Below are positions 10,112-22,102 of a stretch of 64,000 nt of DNA, piece by piece. The stretch is from assembly GCA_026686845.1 (NCBI GenBank), contig JAIVEN010000012.1:2730501-2794500 (forward strand), given 5' to 3'. The notes under the pieces were generated by a model that was given only the letters and a program-made list of their open reading frames with translations, had not been told where the DNA came from and did not search any database. Position 1 is the first letter of the stretch; each line of letters begins with the position of its first letter. A program made the translations under genes and the position numbers. This DNA comes from Adenanthera pavonina. Its lineage: Eukaryota > Streptophyta > Magnoliopsida > Fabales > Fabaceae.

Positions 10112-12522
10112 TGTAACCCTCATTACATTGTACCTAACTTGGTCTCTAGCTAACCAAGTATAATCGGCGTTGTGTGTAGAACCGGAGGATCAGGATGAAG
10201 GAAAGGTTCAAGTGTAGGCAAAAAGAGCTCCACGCCGTGGCAAGTAAGCTACATATTCAAATATTTTTCTAGCTGAAAGCAACAGCACCGTGGTAAGCTT
10301 TTCTGCAGCCGTGGCAGAAATAAAAAATTTTGTATAAAGAAAGAAATAGAGGGAGTGACGGAGAACTAGCATTTGGGTTTGAAGTTTCTGGCCTTTGGGA
10401 GTGATTTTCGGCCTCTTGAGGCTTGGATCTTCGTTGGTAAGTGATCCTTACTCCTTCCTCTCCATTTTCTTCAGTTTTGAGTTGGGATTTTTCAGGTATA
10501 AGTTGGGATTTTTGGTTTTAGGTGAAATCCACTAATTAAAATGGATGAAATAGGATTAATAAGGTATGATTTGGTGGTGGTTATACTTGGGTGTGAGTTT
10601 AGAGGGAGTATGCACGAATTTTTCCTAACCTTAGGTTGGTTTCTGGTTTAAATGGTTATATGAGGTTCATTGAGGTATGAAAATGTAATTGGAAACTTGG
10701 GTTAGGCCTATATGGTCGAATTGTGCTTTTGTGGTTAGGTGGTATCTTGTGTTAATTCAGGAATTGTGATATTGTGAAGGTTATTTGGTCGATCGGAGAA
10801 GTTAAGTTATGGGATTGGCACTCAAGAAAGCTTGTGGAACTTGTATGCGTGTGGTAGTGACAATTGAGGTAACCAGGTGTTTGTATTATCTGTATGGTTT
10901 GTATTGTATAGTGAAATATGATAGTATGCATATGTATATATGCATCATCCTTTTCATACCATGATATTGGTTATGTATGTGTATGGTTTTTTTATGTATC
11001 ATGGTATGCACATGGCTAGTCGATATATGATGATTATATATGTTGTGTATGTATGATGTGTAGGATCCCCATACTATTGCATGCTAGCATGTCCATATGA
11101 TATTTGTAATAATAATATATTTGTGTGTTTGAGGCATGTTGGCATGACATTGGCATCATCACTATATGATTACATAGTGAGAGATAGATGATAAGGTGAT
11201 GATGATATGATATGAGATAATGGTATGACAAAAATTCCTATCGCTAAATCCTCTCCTTGGGAGAGCCAGGTGGCAAAGGATAATATGATATGATGAAACA
11301 TCCTTATCACTAAATCCTCTCCTTGGGAGAGCCAGATGGCAGTGGATTTAGGGATGCATCTTCCCTAAATCATCACTAATTCACGGTGGTTCAGTGGAAG
11401 GAGGACCACGGTCTAAGCTCTAGTGTAACCATTGGCCGAGTTGCATTAGGGTAAGGTGAGCTTGGTAATGTCTTGGAATTAGTCTTCACCAACTGTTGAA
11501 AGGGAATCATCTATTGAAATGTCTTGTGATGAAGATAGCTCGTGGTTCTAGCCATGTATGAGGGAGAACATGCATACCATTCATTAGCATTACATTGTAC
11601 TATGTGCACAATTGTGTGGATCAGTATATATATTGTGTGTTGTTATTCCCAATAACTGAGACTTTATCTCACATGCCTTTCTCATGACTAACCTTTCAGG
11701 TGAAGGTTCTAGCACTAGTCCGGAGAAGACAAGGGAGTAGCGTAACAGACACGGGAATATCAAGTCTATATAATGTTTTTGTGTGGGGTTATGTACTTTG
11801 TACCAAGTAGGATAGTATAATTGTAATGGATATGAGAATCCTGGTGGTTGTAATGATGATGTTAGTATAATATGGATGTGGATTTGTGTTGTATTGTGAT
11901 GCATGTATGGTTTGGGGTGTCAAAGAGTCAGTACGATGGTATATGTGAGCCCAAAGGGAGTTTTGGGCCAAGTATGTGAGCTTTGGGACTATAGCCCATT
12001 ATGTCAAATTGAGGTTCAAGAGAGATGAATCTCAGAGGAGTGGTTTCTTTATGAATGGTCTCGAATGGTCAATTTGCCTTTGGTGGCAAATGGGAGTTAT
12101 AAGTGGTTAGTTTTGGTTGAAAAGTGGCCAAAATAGTGTCAGGTGTCCAAAATCTCCATACGGAGATGGATTGAGATGAAATTGATGTCAGTGGATAGAT
12201 TAGAACAAGATTGACTTGTAGAAGTTAGAATCAAATCAATCAGAGGTCGGAGTATAAAGTTATGCGTATTGGAAATTCGCCTCAAAAGTTGAACTTTGCT
12301 GATATGGCATCAACAAAGGACAAAGGGGCATCACGGTGGTCATACTATAGCGGCCACAACCCTACAAACTGTTTCGGCTATTGTAGTGTTCCTAGAGGTG
12401 TTTCTTGGCTTTTTCTGTTGTTATGATGTTTTGGAAGGTAAATGTGAGATGTTTGGATTGTATTTTGTTGGTTTTTTAAGTTTTTGGTCAAGTCAGGAGC
12501 TGTTTGAGAGTAGAGTGTTATG
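10112..12522 (+). repeat. Solo LTR of the G chromovirus family
   Basis: It is 2411 bp, starting TGTAACCCTCATTACATTG and ending in a decayed GAGTGTTATG (expected TGTTACA). It is flanked by a perfect 5-bp duplication TTATT (10107-10111 and 12523-12527). No internal region or second LTR is present, so it is a solo LTR left by recombination. It contains a GGTAAGT donor-like site at 10436-10442, the stem-loop TGAGA-CTTTA-TCTCA at 11657-11671, and a 66-bp tandem duplication at about 11235-11366. The open frame at 12296-12538 is LTR sequence, not a gene. Confidence 0.9.
11235..11366 (+). repeat. 66-bp tandem duplication inside G LTR
   Basis: The block containing CTAAATCCTCTCCTTGGGAG occurs twice, offset by 66 bases (11244 and 11310). 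The LTRs at 7456, 18094 and 28041 have one copy. The LTR at 24371 has two, offset by 71 bases (25616 and 25687). Confidence 0.8.
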
Positions 12523-13520
12523 TTATTTAATGTTATAACTAATTTCATATTTAAATATTGACATTATAAATCACAATTTTGACTCAATCGCACGTTAATG
12601 ACTCAAGAAATTTGACACAACGTGAATTCAACATTATTTCTTTGAGGCTATGATGTAAGATGTTTCAGGGAGCAAAACATAGATGATACTTGGAACTCAA
12701 TTTCTCCATGGAGAAATCCTAGTTTTGAGGAAGATATATCGATTAAATCAATATTTTTATCTCTTTATTTGCTTCTTTCATTGCTTAGTCCACTTGGTTT
12801 AAACTACAGTCTTAATGTTGTTTATTCTTTTAATTATGGGCTAAAATGGTTGATTTGAGATTGTGATTAATTCTTGTAATTCAGTATCTTGTAATAACCC
12901 TGTTTGTATATATTGGTCTGATTTAATTACTCAATTCTTGTTCTTCATACTTCTAAGTGTGTGAAAAACATTAGATGATTTGGGTAGCATAAATATAAAA
13001 TAATTGGAAAATGGATTTTATGACTAGACCATATATAGATTGAGCATTGTGTATTAATTTATAAAGCCTAGTGCTATAATGGATTTATTATTTGCTTATT
13101 AGATAAGGTTATATCTAATGGATTGAACTCACATTGCCTCATTATGACGTATTCAAGTCTCTAAAAGATGCTTGTATTCTTGGCCCAAAAAACAAAAATG
13201 CTTGTATTCAAATTAGAGTCATAACTCAGTAATGATAATAAGAATAAGCATTCCGTTATTTATAGCTTGATTGCACATTTTTCCAACTAAGCTTCTCGCA
13301 TTCATAATTCATTCACATACGAATTTTGAACATTATAATATTTTTAAAACTAGGTTTAATATTAAATTTATCATATTTATTTTCATCATAACAATTATTA
13401 TCAAAATATAAAAATAACTTTTTTATAATTTTTAAAACATCACATTATTAAGTTTGTACACTTTTAAAAATTTATGGTTTTTAAATTATTTAATTAATAT
13501 TTTAAAAATGGGGTTAATTG

Positions 13521-13935
13521 GAGAAAAATAAACAATAGAGTTATAAATCACGGAAGATCACTGGAATTCATCCGAAGCCTAACTGATAAAAAAATTATCC
13601 GAAACCCTTTCCAAATTTTATGCACGTGAACTGTAAAAGGCAGGAGCTTAGATGAAAAAAAGAAAGAAAGAAAGAACAACGGAGATGTAAATCATGAAAG
13701 CTTAATGATAAATTGCTTGAAGCCCCATTTTTGGATTCCAATGTAAGTGAATTATAAATAGCAAAAGGTAAGTTGGAAAAATAACTCAATACAGTTGTAA
13801 ATCACAGAAGTTCAATGGTAATGTTTCAAAACAATATTTTCATATTTTTTAGGTTAGTAAATTGTAAATATCAGACGCTAAGGTAGAAAAATACTTAATG
13901 CAGTTATAAATTATAGAAACCCAGTAGTAAATTGT
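13521..13935. repeat. Degenerate tandem repeat, about four units of 109-145 bp
   Basis: Anchor words of the type TTGTAAATCA(C/T) recur at 13541, 13686, 13795 and 13904 (spacings 145, 109, 109). Each is followed by a GAAG-type stretch, a pyrimidine-rich stretch and GTAAGTGAATTATAAATA-like text, then GGAAAAATAACTCAAT-like text. Confidence 0.6.
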
Positions 13936-15807
13936 CCATTTTCCGACTGAGTAGGGGCATTTTATTTCATATACTTACATACATACATATGGTCCTTGCG
14001 TGTCATTTTTATAATCCAGGATCCTTTACTACTATTTGTAAAGAACTCCTATTTAATATATACTAATGTCGTAATACATGATAAGCTTTCTACATAGTGC
14101 TCGGGGAACCACACCCAACAACCTGATGTGATTGTATATATAATTTACGACCATAATTATATATTGTAATCTAATATTATAAATATGGAGTGCAACTGCT
14201 TTTCGAGATTATTAAGTAAAAGTAGAACTCCAAGTTGCTTGTTTTCCATGTGTGGTGGGGGATAGTAATTAAAAAGAATATTCTCATTTAATTGCTGTGC
14301 GCTAGTGGTGTGTATGATTTTAATTGCTTTACTTTATTCAAATCATTCCAGTAATTTTATTTCAGGTAGGCCTTTTCAACTTAGCTCGGTACCTTTGCTT
14401 TTGCTGCACGTCTTTCCTCAAATTTTCGCTTCTTTTCTTAACTAATGTCATTATAAAAAGAAAATGTCACAAACCAATATTGGTGGTTAGGTCAAGGGAA
14501 AGGAACTTTCTTAAGTAAGAATTGAGGTTCAAATCTTGTTCAAAAAGAAAATCATGAGAATCTCAAGATGTGAGAACTAATTTTCATTTGGAAGACAGTA
14601 CTCTAATATGAATTAGCCAATAGTATCACAGGTTAGATCATTATAAGAAAAGTGGTGCCCAATGTTTTCTTTTTGGTTAAATAAAGTACATTAATTTTTT
14701 AAAACATATTTAAAATAATCAACATAACAAATCACAAATAAATAATTTAAATTATATTTTTGTAAAATGTTTATATTAAATTAGTAAATGATATTTCTAA
14801 AGAGTTTGTTTTCTATAATAATGTTATATTATCTATGTAACTTATCTTACTTAATGAGATAAGGTTGATGTTATGTTGTTGATTATATTAAATTGGTAAT
14901 TATTTTTAATTTAAATGTATTGATTTTACATAACGATATAAAATTGTAAATTTATTTCGTCTAAATAATATACGTGCGAAGACGTGAGGATTATGGAATT
15001 CTATTGACCTTTCAATATCGTTGTTGGGATAGAAACTGAAGATCCAACGACATATACTTTCAAATTTATATTACTCAATATCGGCAAGCAATTCTCTCTC
15101 TTTCACATATGAAACATTTTTTTATGTCAATCCTCGTCCTTTGTTATTGGTCATCCTTTAAAAATGCAGTATCAACTTGTGATCTTTCTTGAAAGGGGCA
15201 TTCCCACAATGTGTTCAAAAATCTACTTATTAGCAGCCTTTGCAGGCACCTGCTTTTTCATAGTGGAACCCTACAATTCTTCGGGAGCCAATAAGCTATT
15301 CTATTTTATTGCTTGGCTTTTTCCGCCAGCTTGCTTTTCAATTTTTTTTCCCCTCTATTCCTTGGACTTCGAACTCTGTTTTGTATATATTTTTATGACA
15401 TAAACTCTATATCTATATGTACTGGCCATGGTTCTCATTTTACTTGCTCTTTGCTTTGTGAATTAAATATGTTCCATAAGTTCTCTAATTGAGGATTATG
15501 ATTGTGTTTTCTTTTGCACTGAAATAAAACTCTTGTTTTCTACGTCGATTGACAGGTCATTCGAGCATGAAATTACATATATATAAACGAGGATAGGCAT
15601 AGCATATAGTGAAGTTATAACTTAATATTATATGAATATGACGTTATATAATTGTGATTGTATACATCTACTGCAATAATATTTTAAACCTTATTATGCT
15701 GTATTAATTCTGATTGACGCATGCCCGAGTGAGGTGGAGAACTTTTCTTGAAAAGCTAATTATTGATGTGATAACCAACTCTCTTAAATAACGCATAGAA
15801 TAAATTA

Positions 15808-16103
15808 CTCCCTCTATTTCCTATTATAAGTCATATTTATCTACTTCACATATACCTAGGACATTAGTTGAAAGTTTTGATATTTTTAAAAATTACCATA
15901 ACTTTTCAAAATTATCCTCATCAAATTATAATCAATTTTAATTGTATATCTCTTAATTTCTCTTTACCACAACTATTTTGAGTATTTACAAAAAGATAAA
16001 AATAGAAAACAAATATTAAATGCCGAATAGATTTCATAAAATAACTTATATTTTAAAACATTAATCCTCCAGAAATATATCTTATAATAGGAAACAAATG
16101 GAG
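15808..16103. mobile_element. Stowaway-like MITE (Tc1/mariner type), 296 bp
   Basis: The terminal inverted repeats are about 23 bp: CTCCCTCTATTTCCTATTATAAG on the left, and CTTATAATAGGAAACAAATGGAG on the right, whose complement matches it with a few changes. A TA dinucleotide flanks each side (15806-15807 and 16104-16105), as expected for Tc1/mariner. There is no coding capacity. The CTCCCTC ends are typical of plant Stowaway elements. Confidence 0.82.
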
Positions 16104-17278
16104 TATATAATTACACAATGTGGGGTTTTGGCATCCCATATTAACTTATTCTCCATGAGCACAAATATAATTTTCTTGGAAAGAGCTCCTATTGTTACGC
16201 ATATAATACTTTTTTTTTTTACAATGTATATAATACTTAAATGTACGTAAATAATCTGCGAAAGATCAAGGTTGCCCCATTTCATTATTTGCTGGGTCCA
16301 TTCTTCCTTCACATCCCACTTCTACAATCTTCAATATATATACTTGTTCATCTTAACTTTGAAGATAGGAATCTTGTCAAATCGATCGAAAGCACTTGAA
16401 TAGCAAATCTTAAATTTTCTCTTCAAGGAATGCAAAATGAATCTGCTTTTATTCCTTTTGAAATGTACAAAAGGCTGATCATATCGCACTTATGAGTTTT
16501 TGGAACATATGCATTCTCAGCTCAACGCTGTCCCATTAGTTACTTTATATAATTACATGTGCCTCTAGCACACAAGTGCTGTCCGGAATACGTAGCTTTA
16601 TTGTAGGATATTGCTATTGATTGGCGCATCACGCCGTCAACAACGCCAAAGTCTTTGGCCCAACTTTATACATTTGTTATTCTAAACTTTGGATTCTTTA
16701 ATTAATGTGGAGAGCTATAAAAAAATATATTAAATTGAGAGACATTTTTTTTAATTGAAATGATCTGCTCAACACAACAAGAGATTATCCCAATTTTTTT
16801 CAGCACTAACTAGATGGTGTATCGGGCATCACACATGATATGATACTATAAGTTTTACAAATATTTGGATTAAATTTAGATTGAATTTAGAATATATTTT
16901 TATATAAAATAATTACAAGAAGCTTGCTCTATATATATAATACAATTTTTCAAAACTACATTATTCCAGTTTTCTTATGAAAAAAAAGAAAATGAATGTC
17001 ACACTATCATTTTCATTTTTTATTTTTGAGTTATGTATATATATATAAACAAGTAGTGAAAGTATTATCAAATTACAAGATATTACTGGAAAGGCTATAT
17101 TTCAAAGTTGAAGTACTAAATTGTTGGACTTAATCTTAGACCCTTGATGGGTTAAGAAAACCCTTTACAGCCCATTAGTTATTAACTATATGCGCTGAGT
17201 CAAATATTTTTTAATTAAAGAGACTCGATAAATCCATTTTATTTAATAAGATAATATGCAAATATTGTGAGAAATATA

Positions 17279-17871
17279 TGCTAACCAACAAGCACATTAA
17301 AAAGAGTTTTTAACGTGCACTCCCATTTTTCACATGTGAGACAAATTCAATTTTAAACAATTATTTCATATATGAATTCTCTCACAAATCATAACAGCAG
17401 TGGAAGACTTATAAATATCTCTTGCCATATTAGAAGATCTGATACAAATATTTTAGAGTCACTCGATCCAAGTATTAGATCTGAAATCACACAAAAAAAT
17501 AGTTAGAAGAAAATACAAGAAAATAATTTAGGTAAACAATTCTTCCAACTAATTATAAGACTCAGTGATGGAGTTAGGATTTAGTCTCAACTAGTTGGAG
17601 AACCAGAGTATGTGTTATGCTCAACTCAATCTGTCATTATTTAATAATCTTGGCCACTATTGGTTATCAAATTTAAATTTGAATTTGAATTCAGATAAAA
17701 ATAAAGATAAAGATAAAATTATGATTAAGTTTATCCTTTATTCCCTAAAATTACTCAATTGACAATATCTTCTCTTGAAGATAAGGACCACACTTAGTTA
17801 AGATATATATTTAATTAAATAAACAATATAAATATATAATTTGAATAAATTCAAATTAATTATATCTAACA
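17279..17871 (-). repeat. Putative LTR of an old copia remnant
   Basis: It is about 593 bp. On the minus strand it runs TGTTAGATATAATTAAT to GTTGGTTAGCA, i.e. TG...CA ends with a short inverted repeat. A purine-rich AAATTAGAGAA (17872-17882) stands just before its start on that strand, as a polypurine tract would. The other LTR was not found, so the call rests on the ends, the tract, and the pol-like remnant at the expected distance (34111-35570). Confidence 0.5.
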
Positions 17872-18093
17872 TTCTCTAATTTGATCCGATCTTGATTTGT
17901 CAGTTGATATATGAAAGAATATTTTAGTAATACTACAAGAATCATAGCAGTAAGTCCTCTAATTCTATGAGTATTACCTTTCATGTATTACAAGTAGTAT
18001 CCATACTTTATGAAAAACTATCTTCATAAATAAACCTTAAATATTTATTTGATTTGTGATTTAATGTTCATCAATCTCACCAGAATTGTATAC
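17872..18093 (-). other. 3' internal part of the old copia remnant, cut by chromovirus insertion
   Basis: This is AT-rich and non-coding, and joins to 34111 if the chromovirus is removed at its TATAC duplication (18089-18093 and 34106-34110). From here to the RT motif near 34885 the rejoined length is about 1 kb, close to the normal distance from that motif to the end of a copia element. Confidence 0.45.
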
Positions 18094-20544
18094 TGTAACA
18101 AGCTACTTTCAAACACCCTAAACCTACTCCTCTTTACCTCAAATGCTCATAAAAACTCCAACAATACCAAAATAGGTTTGGGGCTGCTGCTAGCTATAAT
18201 AGCACCGTGGCCTTAGAGAGGTAGTAACGCTTGGTGCCACAGCTAAGCTTCTGGTGCCGCAGTGCCAGTATCAGTTTCCATATCAACAAATTGCTAATTT
18301 TTTGGCAAATTTCCGATGCACATAATTTTATGCTCCAACCTCCAATTGGTCTGACACTAACTCCTACAAGTCAATCTTGTTCCAATTTATCCATAGACAC
18401 CAGTTTCACTCAAATCCAAATCTCTATGGAGATTTTAGACACCCAACATCATTTTAGTCACTTTTTGACCAAAACTCACAACTTACAAATTTCATTTGCC
18501 ACCAAAGGCAATTTAACACTTAAGGACCATTCATACAGGTCCTAAATGACTTTATAATCTTGTCCAAAAAGGTTTCACTTCAAAGAAACCATTTTTTTAA
18601 GATTTGACTCCCTTGAACCTCAAATCCACAAAATAGGCTATATACCCAAAACTCATATACAAGGCCCAAAATCCCCTTTGGGCTTACACCTACAATTGAC
18701 TCTCAACCACATGTACCAACACCAATGACCCATACCCGGGGTTGCTTTCATCACCACACACATTCAACCATTCATGCACATAATCATACTACATCATCAT
18801 TACCATCATATGTCATTCAGCATCATCAATAATCTATATCCATCATTATCACAACATCATTGTCATCACATAAATTACAATTGCTATCCTACTTTGCACA
18901 ACATCTGACATAGACATTACACACACCACTAATGACTTGAAGATTCCCAATGCTGGAGTGACTAAAATTACCTCGTCTTCTCTAGACTAGTACCAGAGCT
19001 TTCACCTGCAATGTTAGTCATGGGAGGGAGTGTGAGACAAAGTCTCAGTAACTGGGAACAACCACATGCAATATATACATATTAATCCACACAATCGTAC
19101 ACATGGTGCAATAAAATGCAAATGAATGGTATGCATGTTCTCCCTCATACACAACTAGAACCATGAGCTGTCGTCATCACAAGATATTTCAATTAGATGA
19201 TTCCCTTCCAACAGTCAATGAAAACTAATTTCAAGACATTACCAAGCTCACTTTACACTTATGCAACCAGGCCAAAGGTTACACTAGTGCTTGGATCGTA
19301 GATCTCCTTCCCTTAGACCACTGTGAATTGGTGGTGATTTAGGGAAGATGCATCCCCAAATCCATTACCACCTGACTCTCCCATGGAGAGGATTCAGTGG
19401 CAGGGATCTTTATCATATCCTCATCATATAGAATATCATTATCACCTCAATATCAATCTCTCACTATGCAATCACATGGTGGTGATGCCAATGTCATGCC
19501 AACATGCCTCGAAACACACACACACACACACACATATCATCATCATAATTATCATATGGATATGTTAGCATGCAATGGTATGAGGATGCTACAATATCAT
19601 AAATACATATCATACATAAGCATCCTATCTCAACTAGCCATGTGCATACCACAATATGTAGAAAAACCATACACACACATAACCAATATCATGGGATGAA
19701 AAGGAACATGCATATATATATAACTCAACATATATTCACATAAATCACAAACACCCAGTTATCTTAGGTTGTTAATACCACACACATGATTCCCAAGCTT
19801 CTCAAATTGCCAACCCATGACTCGAACTCCTCTAATCAAACAAACTACCTCTATAATACCATAATGTCCACAATTAACATATAGTACAATTATCCAAATT
19901 TCACAATTCAACTATTTAAGCTTAACCCAAGGTTCCAATACCTTTTTCATGCATCATTGAGCTCTTAAAAATCATTCAAACTCTAACCAACTACACACAT
20001 TTTGGATTCCCAATTTCCTCAACAAAAAATAACCTAGAATTAGGCTTTAAACCATGCATACTCTCTCTAAAACTCATACCCAAGCATTATGAACACTAAA
20101 TCACACTTCATTGATCCTATTTCATCCATTTTAATCGATGAATTTTAGGCAAAACCAAAAACCCAAACATATACTCGAAAATTAAACTCAAAAACTAAAG
20201 AAAAATGGAGAGGGAGGAAGAGAGATCACTTATCAACAATTTATCAAGCTTCTAGAGTCCAAAAATTACCTCTAAAGGCCGAGATTCACGAACTCTAACA
20301 CTACTTTTCATCTCTCCCTTTATTTCCTCTTATTCTTTTTTGCTTGGCCAAACTGAAATGTTTCTTATTTAAACAAATTTGAAGTCTAGCACTACAGTGG
20401 GGGGTAAGTTCATCATGACATGGAGCTCCTCTATTTCATTTTTGGCTTTTCCTCCATCATGATCCCTCCGATTCTACACATGTCATTAGTTATACTCCTT
20501 TAGCTAGAGACTAAGTTCGGAAAAATGTAATGAGGGTTGTTACA
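18094..20544 (-). repeat. 3' LTR of the G chromovirus
   Basis: It is 2451 bp. On the plus strand it begins TGTAACAAGCTACTTTC and ends ATGAGGGTTGTTACA. It contains stem-loop TGAGAC-AAA-GTCTCA at 19033-19047 and a (CA)n run near 19517. The reading frames in it are low-complexity translations of the CAT-rich block. Confidence 0.93.
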
Positions 20545-20558
20545 TTATCCCCTCCTTA
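20545..20558 (-). other. Polypurine tract of the G chromovirus
   Basis: On the minus strand it reads TAAGGAGGGGATAA, directly before the TGTAACAACC start of the 3' LTR. It is the plus-strand primer site expected there and confirms the orientation. Confidence 0.85.
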
Positions 20559-20592
20559 TAAAAATTTCATTCTCAAAATTTCAACTCTTAGC

Positions 20593-21950
20593 TCAAGCAA
20601 AAATCTTTGGATTCCTCCTTCACATAGATTCTTCTATCTTCCACATGACATCATTGGATGTTAGGCCACTCCACTATACTTTCACTAGTTTGATAGTTTT
20701 ATTCCTCAGCTGTTTCACCTTTACATTAAGAATTTACAGCGGCGTGACCTCAAAAGTCAAATCCTCTTTACTTGAACTTCTTCATCATTAATTATGTGAG
20801 ATGGATCTAAATAATACTTCGTGATTTGAGACACATGGAATACATCATGTAATCCGGTAAGGATATGCGATAGTACCACTCGATATGCTACTTGCCTAAT
20901 TAGGTCCAAAATTTGATATGGACCCATATACCATGGAGTGAGCTTCTTCACTTGAATTGATCTCCCAACACCTGTAGTAGGAGTAACCTTTAAAAATACA
21001 TGATCTTTAGCATCAAACTCCAATGGTCTACTTCTTCTATCTGTATAACTCTTCTACCGACTTAGGTGGTCAGAAGCTTTTGACGAATATTCTTTATTTG
21101 TTAAGAGGTTTGATCTACAATATCTGGGCCCAATAGACTCCACTCACCAAGTTCAACCTAACACAATGGTGATATGCATTTTTTGTCATACAATGCTTCA
21201 TACAGAGCCATTTGCAAACTTGAGTGGTAATTGTCATTGTAGGCAAATTCGACCAACGGTAAGTGTTGATCCCAATTGCCTTTATTCTCCAAAACACAAG
21301 CCCGTAGCATGTCTTCCAGAGTTTGAATCATTCTTTCAGTCTGTCCATCAGATTGAGGATGATAAGCAATACTGAAATTCAGTTTCATTCCCATGGCCTT
21401 TTGAAGAGACTTCCAGAACCTGGATATAAACCTAGGATCTTTGTCCGACACAATATTCATTGGAATATCATGTAATCTCACGATCTCATTTTTATACAAT
21501 TGGGCCAACTTTTCCATTGAAATGGTTTCCCGAATTGGAAGAAAATAGGCTGACTTCGTCAATCTATCTACAATTACCCCTGCTGCATTGTGCCCTGAAG
21601 ATGTCCTTGGTAATCCTATCACGAAATCCATAGAGATATTATCCCATTTCCACTCAGGAATTTCTAGAGGTTGCAATAAACATGCTAGCAATTGTGCTTA
21701 ATTTTCACTTTTTGACAAATTAGACATTTGGCCACATACTCTACGATGTCCTTCTTCATGACTGGCCACTAGTATCCCGACTTTAAATCTTAATATATCT
21801 TAGTGGTACCTGGTGAATAGTATACCTGCTCATATAAGCTTCATCCAAAATAAGTTCTCACAATCCCATAACATTTGGCACACAAATTTGACCATGATAC
21901 CGGATGTTACCATCCTCCATATATCAAAGTCCTCAATTTCCACCATTTTA
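20593..21950 (-). pseudogene. Chromovirus integrase with degenerate chromodomain, broken
   Basis: On the minus strand, from about 21950: an HHCC zinc-binding region with SRYTIH-like and AKCLICQKVK text in shifted frames; the integrase core at 21158-21691 with catalytic residues in MDFVIGLP (D), VSDKDPRF (D) and DGQTERMIQ (E); then 20757-21023 with KLTPWYMGPYQIL and LHDVFHVSQITKYYLDPSH, the C-terminal domain typical of Tekay/Del elements. After a frame change a chromodomain-like tail follows (about 20600-20757) with RNKTIKLVKV, a stop, WSGLTSNDVMWKIEESM and RRNPKIFA, ending at TGA 20593-20595. Chromodomains guide such integrases to certain chromatin (family knowledge). Several stops and shifts make this copy inactive. 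Confidence 0.85.
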
Positions 21951-22102
21951 ACTCATTCTTGAATGCCTAAAAAATAGTTATCCTCCAACTAAGCATAGCA
22001 AAGGTTTCTCAATAAATCACTTGATACATTGATGGATCCCATTACTAGTACTCCAGGATGTACATTGATGGATAACTTCATATCTCTCAGGCTTTCTAGC
22101 AA

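Larger units (their letters stand above)
12523..17278. other. AT-rich intergenic stretch, no gene recognised
   Basis: I find no ORF with family features, no tRNA-like cloverleaf and no long match to other parts of the window. Contained items are a degenerate tandem repeat (13521-13935) and a MITE (15808-16103). Open frames such as 14324-14518 and 15164-15403 are short, low-complexity and unsupported. This may be host intergenic DNA or very old transposon sequence. Confidence 0.5.

Noticed and set aside
12296..12538. Open frame with hydrophobic C-terminus
   Set aside because: It lies wholly in the last part of a solo G LTR. The matching part of the LTR at 28041-33541 does not keep the frame.
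14324..15403. Two short frames as host exons (14324-14518 and 15164-15403)
   Set aside because: Low-complexity phenylalanine- and leucine-rich translations, without splice-site pattern or family features.
17279..18093. Integrated pararetrovirus fragment
   Set aside because: No movement protein, coat or pararetroviral RT motif is seen. TG...CA ends and copia-like RT text fit an LTR element better.
19397..19699. Histidine-rich frame of 100 residues (also 25786-26013 and 7415-7756)
   Set aside because: Translation of the CAT/ATC/CA-rich block of G LTRs, recurring in each copy with no conserved frame.
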